A stretch of DNA of 64,000 nucleotides from Bacteroidia bacterium (GTDB lineage Bacteria > Bacteroidota > Bacteroidia > J057 > JADKCL01): positions 930,001 to 994,000 of the forward strand of contig JACJYV010000002.1 of assembly GCA_020635905.1 (NCBI GenBank). Reading direction: 5' to 3'. Below, piece after piece: positions 56,636-64,000 of this stretch. The translations under genes were made by a program, and so were the position numbers. A model generated the notes under the pieces. It was not told where the DNA came from, did not search any database, and was given only the letters and a program-made list of their open reading frames with translations. Numbering within the stretch: the stretch's first letter is position 1; each line of letters opens with the position of its first letter.

Positions 56636-59014
56636 CTATTTCTCGAGGATCACTTTATGGTGAACCGGACCGTACGGAGTATCCATGGAGAGGAAATATA
56701 CTCCGGAAGCAAACCCTTGTAGCTGAAAGGTCAGGTTGGTACCTGTGGGTCTGCTCCGGAGTATTTCCTTACCGGAGAGGTCACGGAGAATGACGTCTCC
56801 CTCAACAGGGCGATCCAGTTCAATGTGTAGTAAGCCAGCCGTTGGATTAGGAAAGACATTCAGGAAAGATTGGACTGTCGGCTGGACAGGCTCGTTAATT
56901 CCATTGAGGATCGCTACCGTATCATGCGTAGTGCCAAAATCAAGTTCTATGCCAGTCGGGGAAATGGCCAGGTACTCGCCCACCTCGATTGGCAGAATTG
57001 AATTGTCAGTACGTTTTTCGTCGATATTGTCTATGATAATGAACCCCATCTGAGCCACAACTCCCCACCCCGAAATATTTTGTCCATCTTTTCGCACGAT
57101 GGCTCCGTCAAGGCTGCCACTGGGGTAAAAGTTTTTGGTCAGGGAAAGGGTTTGGTTTGAATCGCCAATCCAGGAGGAATCATAGCTCAGCCACATCGAA
57201 CCAGAATCAATCAGAGCCTGATTATAGATGATGGTGAAAGCAATTCCCAGAATGGAATCGACCGGGGTGGAATCTGAACCCAGGGTAATATCGGCCACGA
57301 GGGTGTCGCCGTAGTTTACACTGTCCTGTTTGATTCTGATGGAAAGGGAAGGGGTATTGGTGCCCAGCAGACTGATACCCACATTTTTGTAGGTGACCGC
57401 AAGCCCATAGTTGAGGGAAATGGCCGTCACGTCATCTTCAGAAATCACCCCGTCTCCATTGCAATCCGCATGCTCATAGCCGGTTTCATCCAGAAACTGC
57501 TGAGGCCACTCATCGGCCGACTGGCAGTTCCAGGTGTTGGAGTGGGTGCCGCGGGCTGGTCCCGTGCTGCCAAAGGCCAGGCCCACGTTCAGCAGGTCGC
57601 GGTTATTGGCAATCCCGTTTTGATTGGCATCGCCCGGCCACACACAAATTCCCGAGCATACCATGGTATCCGTGAGGGTGACTGGATTCATCCACACCCC
57701 AAAACTGTCCACGCTTATCCCTATCGCAGTATCAGCCGGGGTAAATGACTGGCTGGAGTAAGGAATGGTGCCGACTGAGGTGGTGGAATCATAATTGAAG
57801 CAGGGCAAAAAGCCTTCGGCATCCGTGGTCATATATACAGAATGAAACCCATTCTGCCCGGAAGATTTTGCTCTCCCGGCCAGATGGATCAATCCTTTTG
57901 AATCAAAAACAAGGTCAGTGGCTTCGATTGCGGAAGAGGCAGCAATAGTTGACCCAGAATCAAATTGATGGATATAGTCAAGCGTTCCGTCAGCTTCCAT
58001 TTTTACCAGACCCTGGAAGCCAAAGCCCTGGTTTCCTGAATTTTCATCCTGGAAGATACCCGCATAGCTCAGGTCTGGGAGTTGCTTCACTTTGCGGATG
58101 ATGATATCCTCATAGATGCGCACGTTTTGCAGGTTTCCGCTGGTATCAGCAGCAATGAATACCGTGTTGAAGTGATCAACCACACTGTTTTTAGACATTT
58201 GGGTCCACCAGTGAATCTGACCGTTCTCACCCGCGGAAAGGGTGGCCCAGGAAATATTGCCGTTCAGATCGATCAGGGTTCCCCAGGTGAAATTACCCTG
58301 GGCATCAATCCCGGCCAGATAGGGGTTAGTTGTGCCGCCGTCTTTTAACTCACCGGCAATGGCAAAGCGCTCAGGCGCATATTCCACAATACCGTAAACG
58401 TAGGAGAATGGTTGATTGAGGGTTTGGGTCCAGATTACATTTCCGCTGAGGTCCATTCTCATCGCAAAACCCAGCAATGAAACAGGCGAATTCGAACTCA
58501 AAACTCCCACCAGGATAATATCCCCCGAAGAAGACTGCACCATTTGAAAGAGGGAAGGTTTGAGCCCTCCCTGGGAGGTGTTGAGTCTGAATAAGCGGTT
58601 GATTTCCAGGCTGGAAGAATCAATCAGCATGAGCCAGGAATGCTGGGTGTAGCCTTTTTGATCACTGCCCAGCACTGCAATTTCGCCCGAGTTTAGATTT
58701 TTGACCGAATAAAGTATCACCCGGGAGGAATCATCGTCATGGACCATGATGTTGCTTTGGACCGGGTGGCCGAATTTGTCAATTTTGGATATCACAAACC
58801 CATGAGTATCAACGCGGGTGGGGTTGGGATAATAGCTATGCAGCACTGCAGAGTGGTTTTCATCCATGCGAAGCATGAAATCCGGAGACAGGCTGGAATC
58901 AGGAGTAAGAATGTGCCGGATCACCGGGGACTGAGCTGTGGTTGTCCCCAGTATGCACATTAGCAAGAGCATGCAAATGAAGGTTGGTTTCGTTCTATGT
59001 GTCTTGGATTGCAT
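56636..59014 (-). CDS. T9SS-secreted protein with dockerin- and cohesin-like regions
   Basis: The 792-aa precursor has a signal peptide (about 1-28, TTTAQ) and a large N-terminal region (about 30-440) with repeated strand pairs that resembles a beta-propeller. Then comes a dockerin-like pair of calcium loops (GDANQNGIANNRD near 460 and DCNGDGVISEDD near 516) and, after it, a cohesin-like sandwich (about 545-680; LVADITLGS and LGIAFTIIYNQALI are typical). It ends in a Por-type C-terminal signal (VFPNPTAGLLHIEL near 719, closing in HKVILEK). Export by the T9SS and anchoring by PorU are likely. The ATG at 59014 is preferred over 59065 because it gives a normal signal peptide. Function is unknown; adhesion or glycan binding fits. 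Confidence 0.85.
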   Translation of the reverse strand: MQSKTHRTKPTFICMLLLMCILGTTTAQSPVIRHILTPDSSLSPDFMLRMDENHSAVLHSYYPNPTRVDTHGFVISKIDKFGHPVQSNIMVHDDDSSRVILYSVKNLNSGEIAVLGSDQKGYTQHSWLMLIDSSSLEINRLFRLNTSQGGLKPSLFQMVQSSSGDIILVGVLSSNSPVSLLGFAMRMDLSGNVIWTQTLNQPFSYVYGIVEYAPERFAIAGELKDGGTTNPYLAGIDAQGNFTWGTLIDLNGNISWATLSAGENGQIHWWTQMSKNSVVDHFNTVFIAADTSGNLQNVRIYEDIIIRKVKQLPDLSYAGIFQDENSGNQGFGFQGLVKMEADGTLDYIHQFDSGSTIAASSAIEATDLVFDSKGLIHLAGRAKSSGQNGFHSVYMTTDAEGFLPCFNYDSTTSVGTIPYSSQSFTPADTAIGISVDSFGVWMNPVTLTDTMVCSGICVWPGDANQNGIANNRDLLNVGLAFGSTGPARGTHSNTWNCQSADEWPQQFLDETGYEHADCNGDGVISEDDVTAISLNYGLAVTYKNVGISLLGTNTPSLSIRIKQDSVNYGDTLVADITLGSDSTPVDSILGIAFTIIYNQALIDSGSMWLSYDSSWIGDSNQTLSLTKNFYPSGSLDGAIVRKDGQNISGWGVVAQMGFIIIDNIDEKRTDNSILPIEVGEYLAISPTGIELDFGTTHDTVAILNGINEPVQPTVQSFLNVFPNPTAGLLHIELDRPVEGDVILRDLSGKEILRSRPTGTNLTFQLQGFASGVYFLSMDTPYGPVHHKVILEK

Positions 59015-59145
59015 GGTACTAAATTCCGAAAAGCGATTTGTTTCATCAATCATAAAAATTCGCATTTGTAGGAAATTTTTTTTCCATGCGATTGGCTAAA
59101 TGACTAACTTTCAGAAGTTAACACTATTATTTGTAAAATCAGGAA

Positions 59146-60561
59146 TTGAAATCATCAAAATTATATCTGCTTTTCAATACCCTCGACGAAAAGGAACGTA
59201 AGCTATTTAAGGCTTTTGTAAGAACTTCATTTGCCAAAACAACCGACAAGGCGATAGAATTATGCGATTTTTTATGCGAAAATGCTGAGTCTGGGAAGGG
59301 AAAGGAGCCTTCCAAGGAAAAAGCATATAAAGTCCTGTTTGGGAAAGGGCCTTATAATGATAGCTCAGTTCGGCTTTTGATGTCTGATCTTTTAAAAGGA
59401 TTAAATCGCTTTCTTGCCATAATTGCCTTGCAGCAAAATCCTGAATTTGAGCAACTTATGACTCTCAGGCAATGGGGCGAACGAGGGCTCGAACAGTATT
59501 TTTTTCGGGAGGTAAAGAAATCAAGGGAAAAGTTCACGAAAAGCGGTGAAATCCAATCCCCTTTATTTGGTTATTTGTTGGAGTCAGAAGTTATCCGTTA
59601 CCGGGACCAGAATCCAAGGTCTCTCCCCTCACATTTTCAAAATGCAGTTGACGCCCTGGATCAATGGTACATTCTTGAAAAGATCAAATTTGCCTGCACC
59701 ATGGTGAATAATAGTGCAGTATTGGATACAGAGGTAGATATTCCTTTGTTAAAGGAAATCAGTCGTCATATTGAAGCCATGGGCAACGGTAATTCTCCCT
59801 TAATTCTGATTTATTTTAGGATTTTGAAAATGCTTCAGGACCCAGGTTCTCCGCAACAATACACATTGTTTAAAAATTTGTTGCTTGAGTATGCTGGCAA
59901 TTTGCCGGAAGAGGAATCAAGGGATATTTACACCCTGGCCCAAAATTACTGTATCCGGCAAATAAACAGGGGAAGGGGAGAGTTTTTGGAAGAACTTTTT
60001 TTGATTTACGAATCCCTGCTTGAAAGAGGGCTTTTGCTCGAAAACGGCGCACTGTCTCCCTGGCACGTAAAAAACATCACCGCGGTCGCGCTCAGGTTGA
60101 AGAAATTCGACTGGACCGCTAAGTTTTTGGAGGAAAAAATTGAATTTGTGGCGCCTCAGTTTCGGCAGAATGCACAGACATATAATCTCGCGAAGTTATA
60201 TTTTCAGAAAGGTGAATACAGTGAGGTGAAAAAGCTGCTTCTTCAGGTGGAATACGAGGACGTGTTTTACAACCTGGATTCAAAATCCATGCTATTGAAA
60301 ATCTATTTTGAGGAAGGGGAGGACGTGGCCCTGGATGCGCTTTGCAGGAGCTTTCTGGCCTATATCAAACGCAATAAACTAATCTCGGAGGCCCACCGCA
60401 CCGTTTACAGAAACCTGGTCAGGTATGTACAGCGGCTCAATCGACTGGATGGTTTGGGTAAAAAACAACTGTCGGACATGTTGGAAGAGGTAGAGTCCAA
60501 TTCCGCTGTGTCCGACAGTAGCTGGTTAAAAAGAATGATCAGAATTCGAATATCTTCTTAA
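59146..60561 (+). CDS. All-helical protein, unknown; lineage-typical family
   Basis: The 471-aa protein starts with SKLYLLFNTLDEKERKLFKAF, a pattern I associate with a large helical protein family abundant in Saprospiria; this is from memory. The rest is nearly all alpha-helix with HEAT/TPR-like periodicity (residues about 290-460). No signal peptide, membrane helix or catalytic motif is seen. The start is a TTG at 59146 with no ribosome-binding site. Its stop overlaps that of the convergent lipoprotein gene by four bases. Confidence 0.75.
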   Translation: MKSSKLYLLFNTLDEKERKLFKAFVRTSFAKTTDKAIELCDFLCENAESGKGKEPSKEKAYKVLFGKGPYNDSSVRLLMSDLLKGLNRFLAIIALQQNPEFEQLMTLRQWGERGLEQYFFREVKKSREKFTKSGEIQSPLFGYLLESEVIRYRDQNPRSLPSHFQNAVDALDQWYILEKIKFACTMVNNSAVLDTEVDIPLLKEISRHIEAMGNGNSPLILIYFRILKMLQDPGSPQQYTLFKNLLLEYAGNLPEEESRDIYTLAQNYCIRQINRGRGEFLEELFLIYESLLERGLLLENGALSPWHVKNITAVALRLKKFDWTAKFLEEKIEFVAPQFRQNAQTYNLAKLYFQKGEYSEVKKLLLQVEYEDVFYNLDSKSMLLKIYFEEGEDVALDALCRSFLAYIKRNKLISEAHRTVYRNLVRYVQRLNRLDGLGKKQLSDMLEEVESNSAVSDSSWLKRMIRIRISS

Positions 60562-60995
60562 GCATCCTTGGGCAACATGTGCAGGGTCCATTTTACGTTG
60601 TCAGAATCGGTGTAGGTAACCCACATTTCTTTTTCTTTCAGACGCAAAATGGTATAGGTTTCGTTGACGGAGGTGAATCCTGAACCGTCAACCACGGCAA
60701 TGGTAATGGCGGATTTGTCGTCGGTAAAAGCCCAGTCCCCGGTGTAGAGAATGTCAAAGCCAATCACAGTCAGGGTCAGGCTGCAGTTACCTTCTTTGTA
60801 AAAAATAATCTGCTTAACATAATGATCGCCTGTGGTGAGGGTATCGTTTTTGAATTCCTGATCAACAACCCAGGTATTCGCAACCCTTTCCACTTTGGGA
60901 ATAAAGGAGATAAAAGGGCCATCCTCGTACTTGCAGGAGGTCAACCCGGTTACCACAAACAATGCCAGTAATGCAATGATGGTGAATTTTTTCAT
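60558..60995 (-). CDS. Lipoprotein with small beta-rich domain
   Basis: A 145-aa precursor with a lipoprotein signal (MKKF, lipobox LTSC, Cys21) and a beta-rich mature part of about 125 residues. The strands NTWVVDQEF, KQIIFYKEGNCSLTLTV, LYTGDWAFTDD and YTILRLKEKEMWVTY resemble the order of lipocalin-like domains common in Bacteroidota lipoproteins. A consensus promoter lies 47 bases upstream. Function is unknown; outer membrane inner-leaflet location is expected. Confidence 0.75.
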   Translation of the reverse strand: MKKFTIIALLALFVVTGLTSCKYEDGPFISFIPKVERVANTWVVDQEFKNDTLTTGDHYVKQIIFYKEGNCSLTLTVIGFDILYTGDWAFTDDKSAITIAVVDGSGFTSVNETYTILRLKEKEMWVTYTDSDNVKWTLHMLPKDA

Positions 60996-61041
60996 ATCAG
61001 AATAATGGTTTCTATGATGCTGGCAACCCTGCCAACGGGTA

Positions 61042-61072
61042 CAAAGATACGCAATCAGAATAAGTCTGCCAA
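61042..61072 (-). promoter_or_regulatory. Promoter of the lipoprotein gene
   Basis: Minus-strand TATCTTTG (61042-61049) is a perfect -7 box, with TTGG (61069-61072) 19 bases upstream in the -33 position (consensus TTTG). Confidence 0.55.
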
Positions 61073-61205
61073 TTGGTTAAATCAGACCTTATCCATGCTG
61101 TCCAATCCGAAAGATAATCCCGGATAATATTTTTGGCACAAAATTTGGAACAGCTTCTGTGGCAATCTCTGATTGCCTCCCGTGTTTACTAACCCAAGCC
61201 ATACG

Positions 61206-61943
61206 ATGAACCATCGCCCAATACTCCTGTGCCTGATTTTGTCGCTTGTCCTGCTCAGCCCCGGGCTGGCCCGGACCGCCCCCTTCCAGCTCGATCATTG
61301 GAGCATGGTGCGCCAAACCCACACCAATCAGGAGTATCTGCAGGAATTTCCCTTCACAGAATTCACCCCTCAGTATTTCAATTCCGCCCACGAACTGGTC
61401 GCGGCCCGGGAATACCTCGTCCAAAATGGCCGCGATTCCATCGCGGACCCCATCCTGCGGCAAGCCACCAATGTTTACCTGCAGATGTTCCCCTGCAATC
61501 CGTCAGATTTCGGGTCCTATGCAGAAAAAGTAACCCTGGGGGAAGATTTATTCAAAATTTGCCAGCAGCAGGACCTGGCCGGACGTGAAACCTTCGAAGG
61601 GATTGCCGACCGCCTGCTTAAAAATGTGAGCTACGAATATGAGCAATTGCTCAAGGTCAATCCCAAAGCCTTTTCCAAAGACCAGCAACGCGAACTGGCC
61701 GACCGCCTGGGCGCTTTGGCCTACCCGGTAACCCCTCCGCCCCCCTCAGACCTCGAAAAACTCATTATATACATTGGCCAGGGCCAGTGGCACCACATTT
61801 GGGAAACCATTTATGGTCGCTACCTCAGTGATCCGTTTATCCTGATCTCCGTAGTGCTCAACCTGCTGCTGGGCTCCTGGTTCACCGCACAAATCCTCTC
61901 GAAATTCAGAAAATACGCAACTATCCAAAAGACTAAGTCATGA
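61206..61943 (+). CDS. Exported helical protein with C-terminal membrane helix
   Basis: The 245-aa product has a signal peptide (about 1-22, LARTA), about 180 mostly helical periplasmic residues and one membrane helix near the C-terminus (about 214-232). The ATG at 61206 is preferred over upstream codons because it begins the signal peptide. No family is recognised. Its TGA overlaps the ATG of the next gene (ATGA, 61940), so the three genes from here to the window end act as one translated unit. Confidence 0.72.
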   Translation: MNHRPILLCLILSLVLLSPGLARTAPFQLDHWSMVRQTHTNQEYLQEFPFTEFTPQYFNSAHELVAAREYLVQNGRDSIADPILRQATNVYLQMFPCNPSDFGSYAEKVTLGEDLFKICQQQDLAGRETFEGIADRLLKNVSYEYEQLLKVNPKAFSKDQQRELADRLGALAYPVTPPPPSDLEKLIIYIGQGQWHHIWETIYGRYLSDPFILISVVLNLLLGSWFTAQILSKFRKYATIQKTKS

Positions 61944-62890
61944 AGCTATTGATCATTTCACTCCTGACCGCTCTGGGCTTTCCCTTCTTCACTGACCTCG
62001 CTCCCAAAGCGGATCATATTCCCGCCAGGCCGGGAATTGAGGATTGTACCTCTTTGAAAACCACCCAAATCTATCACAAGGGATATGTGGAGTGGAACGA
62101 AGTTCAGACCCTCGACGGACTGAAATTTGGCGACATGGTTACCCTCAGCCGCCGCGACGGACGGGTAAACGCCAAGTATTTTGCCTCGGGGAGCGTAAGT
62201 TCCCGTTTTTCAAGCTGGAAAGCCGGCAAAAATGTGGTGGCCGTTTGCAGCGGCGCCTTCACCGAAGGTTCCTCCTTTTTTCAAAAGCCCGTAGGGCTCA
62301 CCATCGACGATGGACAAGTCATCAACCGGGTTTTGGACCCCAAAATGGACGGGCTGGTCATCGTGTACGCCACAGGCGGGATTGCCGTCAGTGATCTGGA
62401 TAATAAATTTCTGGTGCTGGGAGGACAGGATTACGTGGACCTGCGCAGCAGCTTCAAATATTACAGTGATATTGAAAAACGAGTCATCTACCCCCTGAGC
62501 TATTTTCTCACCTGGGCCCAGGAAAACCGCGCGACCGTATTTCAAACTCAGTTGCTGGTGTATGAAAATGAGCCTCAAATGGTATATGAAAAAGCCAGAA
62601 CCGAACAGGCCAACCGCCGCTTTCTCATTCTGGCCCGTGACTTCACCGGAAATCTCAACCACATTATATTCAATGTGTGTGCCTCAGAATATCTGGGTGA
62701 TGCAACCCATTCGGTCTTCGACCTCCTCAGGCAAAAACTGGGCTATGACGTCATAGCCATGCTCAATCTGGACACGGGCGCCAAAGATCACTTCCAGTTT
62801 TACAACGATCTCGGCGGCAAACAACCCGTTTGCCAAGGCGGCCAGTCCATCAGTGAATGTTCCAACCTGATCGCCTACTACTTTGAATAA
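61940..62890 (+). CDS. Secreted protein with weak phosphodiester-glycosidase (NAGPA-like) resemblance
   Basis: The 316-aa precursor has a signal peptide (about 1-20) and a mature domain with CSGAFTEGSSFFQKPVGLTI (100-119 by approximate count), followed later by LNLDTGAKDHFQFYNDLGG. In phosphodiester glycosidases of the NAGPA type, an NGGFF-like loop is followed by PVGLxxxDG, and a late LDGGGS loop. The resemblance is in order and spacing only, and the key Gly/Ser residues differ, so an active enzyme is not assured. It is coupled upstream by ATGA and overlaps the next gene by eight bases. Confidence 0.6.
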   Translation: MKLLIISLLTALGFPFFTDLAPKADHIPARPGIEDCTSLKTTQIYHKGYVEWNEVQTLDGLKFGDMVTLSRRDGRVNAKYFASGSVSSRFSSWKAGKNVVAVCSGAFTEGSSFFQKPVGLTIDDGQVINRVLDPKMDGLVIVYATGGIAVSDLDNKFLVLGGQDYVDLRSSFKYYSDIEKRVIYPLSYFLTWAQENRATVFQTQLLVYENEPQMVYEKARTEQANRRFLILARDFTGNLNHIIFNVCASEYLGDATHSVFDLLRQKLGYDVIAMLNLDTGAKDHFQFYNDLGGKQPVCQGGQSISECSNLIAYYFE

Positions 62891-64000
62891 GCCCATCCCC
62901 ATAACCGTGCTTCTCCTGCTTTGGGTGACGATGGTCCAGGCTCAGCCGGCCTCCCTCCAAAGCGGGCTCGTGTGCCACTACGCCATGGATGGCGATGGCT
63001 CAGACCAGTCGCCCAACGGCATTTCCGCCAACCTGATTGGCGGGGTCAGTAATACTGCGGATCGTTTTGGCAATCCCTGCGGGGCCCTGTTGTTCGATGG
63101 AGCTACTGGCTACCTGAGTGCACCTTACCATGCGGCTCTCAACGGAATTCAGCGTGAATTTGCCGTCTCTGTCTGGGCCCGCCTCGATGGCGCCTCCCCC
63201 GACGGGTTGTACTGGCTGACCATCGTCTGCCATTCGGATCAGGCCAACGAAACGGATCCCAATCCGCATTTTCGCTTCCAGGCCACTTCCCGAACCGTTT
63301 CCATCAACACGGATTTTACCGAAAATGTTGACCTGATTTTTGATTCGGGCAAATGGGCTCACTTTGTGCTCAATTATAACGGGACAACAGTAAAAATGTA
63401 CCACAATACCCGCGAAGTCTTTACCTGGGCCTATTCCAAAACTCTGACCACCAACACCCAACCCCTGGAAATCGGGCGGGATGTGCCGGGCAAAACGGAT
63501 TTTTTCCCGGGAGCCATGGACGATCTGAGAATTTATAACCGGGCTTTGACCCAGGCCGAAATCCTGGCGCTTTACCAGGAAAAGCCAGCCCAAACCGGCC
63601 TTTCAGGCCTGGAAATGGAATCCTTGCCTGATCTGGTCCTGCCTGCCGAAAGCGGCACCTGCCAGCGGGTGGTGGATTTTACCACTCCCCAGGCCCAGGA
63701 TCCTTGTGCTTCTGCCACCGTGACCCAAATCAGGGGATTACCCAGTGGATCAGCCTTTCCGGTCGGTAATTCTTCGGTCAAATTCAAAGCCGTGAGCAGC
63801 AGAGGCGACATTGCCATGAGCAGCTTTCGCATCACCATTCAGGACCAGGAAGCCCCGCAGGTCAACTGCCCGGCAGATATCCAGGTTCAGGCTGCGCCTG
63901 GCCAGAATTCAACCCCTGTGACCTACCCGCCTGCAACTGCAACTGACAATTGCGGGCAGGTTGCTGCGCTACTCAGCGGAGGCCTTCCCTCGGGTTCCTC
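62883..64000 (+). CDS. LamG and HYR domain surface protein, 3' end outside window
   Basis: The visible 372 codons start with a signal peptide (TTG start at 62883-62885, then NKPIPITVLLLLWVTMVQAQ). A LamG/concanavalin-like domain (about 25-235) follows, with VCHYAMDGDGSDQSPNG, WAHFVLNYNG and GAMDDLRIYNRALTQAEI, the standard order of LamG-3. From about 295 a HYR domain begins (QDQEAPQVNCPADIQV) and another block is under way at the edge. Such proteins are usual T9SS cargo in this phylum; the expected C-terminal signal lies outside. Frame and start are from the sequence: the frame is open to the last base. Confidence 0.82.
   Translation, partial: MNKPIPITVLLLLWVTMVQAQPASLQSGLVCHYAMDGDGSDQSPNGISANLIGGVSNTADRFGNPCGALLFDGATGYLSAPYHAALNGIQREFAVSVWARLDGASPDGLYWLTIVCHSDQANETDPNPHFRFQATSRTVSINTDFTENVDLIFDSGKWAHFVLNYNGTTVKMYHNTREVFTWAYSKTLTTNTQPLEIGRDVPGKTDFFPGAMDDLRIYNRALTQAEILALYQEKPAQTGLSGLEMESLPDLVLPAESGTCQRVVDFTTPQAQDPCASATVTQIRGLPSGSAFPVGNSSVKFKAVSSRGDIAMSSFRITIQDQEAPQVNCPADIQVQAAPGQNSTPVTYPPATATDNCGQVAALLSGGLPSGS

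Overview
The window looks like a chromosomal segment of a Bacteroidota bacterium, most probably from the Saprospiria (Saprospirales/Lewinella-Haliscomenobacter side). This rests on several signs. There is a complete porU-porV pair of the type IX secretion system (T9SS), several cargo-like proteins with gliding-motility-type or Por-type C-terminal domains, and a Rho factor with a very long Arg/Asp/Asn-rich insertion. LytTR two-component signalling, YtxJ-type bacillithiol redox protein, almost no Shine-Dalgarno sequences, and promoters of the TTTG-N19-TAnnTTTG type point the same way. GC content is roughly 50%. No phage, integrase, insertion sequence, CRISPR array or rRNA was seen; the segment reads as stable chromosome with small accessory patches. 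The lineage assignment is an inference from gene content.

Layout. 1-4.4 kb: end of an unrecognised gene, a small membrane protein, a GT-C-like polytopic protein and a membrane SGNH hydrolase. 4.4-4.8 kb: a patchwork of hairpins and short repeats. 4.8-10 kb: an AAA ATPase with a degenerate first domain, then a LytTR regulator and its membrane kinase. 10-10.6 kb: a 667-bp gap with a strongly structured candidate RNA on the plus strand and two stacked intrinsic terminators on the minus strand. 10.6-15 kb: a minimal T9SS-type protein, two tRNA genes (Leu-GAG, Lys-UUU) and small proteins including a GIY-YIG-like one. 15-19.7 kb: a leftward run of MFS-acetyltransferase fusion, O6-alkylguanine DNA alkyltransferase, gamma-glutamyltranspeptidase and Sfp-type phosphopantetheinyl transferase. 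20-25.3 kb: porU and porV. 25.4-29.7 kb: double zinc-ribbon protein, Omp85-family barrel protein and serS. 29.9-33.2 kb: rho, a lipoprotein and an FAH-family hydrolase.

33.3-39.1 kb: a trimeric-fibre-like protein with an S74 chaperone domain, an M23 peptidase, a Bcp peroxiredoxin, a TPR protein and ribH. 39-43.6 kb: a THUMP-like methyltransferase, two tiny paralogous lipoproteins (the second translationally coupled to ytxJ), OsmC, ApaG, a CoA-binding protein, a DUF2892 protein behind what looks like a Crp/Fnr-controlled promoter, and an IscA-type protein. 43.7-50.9 kb: HMG-CoA lyase, a hot-dog thioesterase, a PlsC-type acyltransferase, a 1045-aa membrane TPR protein and an orphan LolD/MacB-type ATPase. 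50.9-56.5 kb: an ECF sigma factor with a membrane-anchor/beta-barrel partner, a HELAH protein, and a DinB / ATP-grasp / LysE / barrel operon. 56.6-64 kb: a dockerin- and cohesin-like T9SS cargo, a helical protein of unknown role, a lipoprotein, and a three-gene overlapping cluster ending in a LamG/HYR cargo cut by the window edge.

How the parts fit. A large share of the window serves the envelope: PorU and PorV would export and anchor cargo such as the 145-aa protein, the 792-aa protein and probably the LamG/HYR protein. An Omp85 protein, lipoproteins and barrel proteins support this. A second theme is thiol and redox chemistry (Ogt, GGT, Bcp, YtxJ, OsmC, DinB, IscA). The most unusual items are the tiny lipoprotein pair coupled to ytxJ, the tandem operator promoter of the DUF2892 gene, the structured RNA region near 10.3 kb, the MFS-GNAT fusion and the DinB/ATP-grasp/LysE operon.
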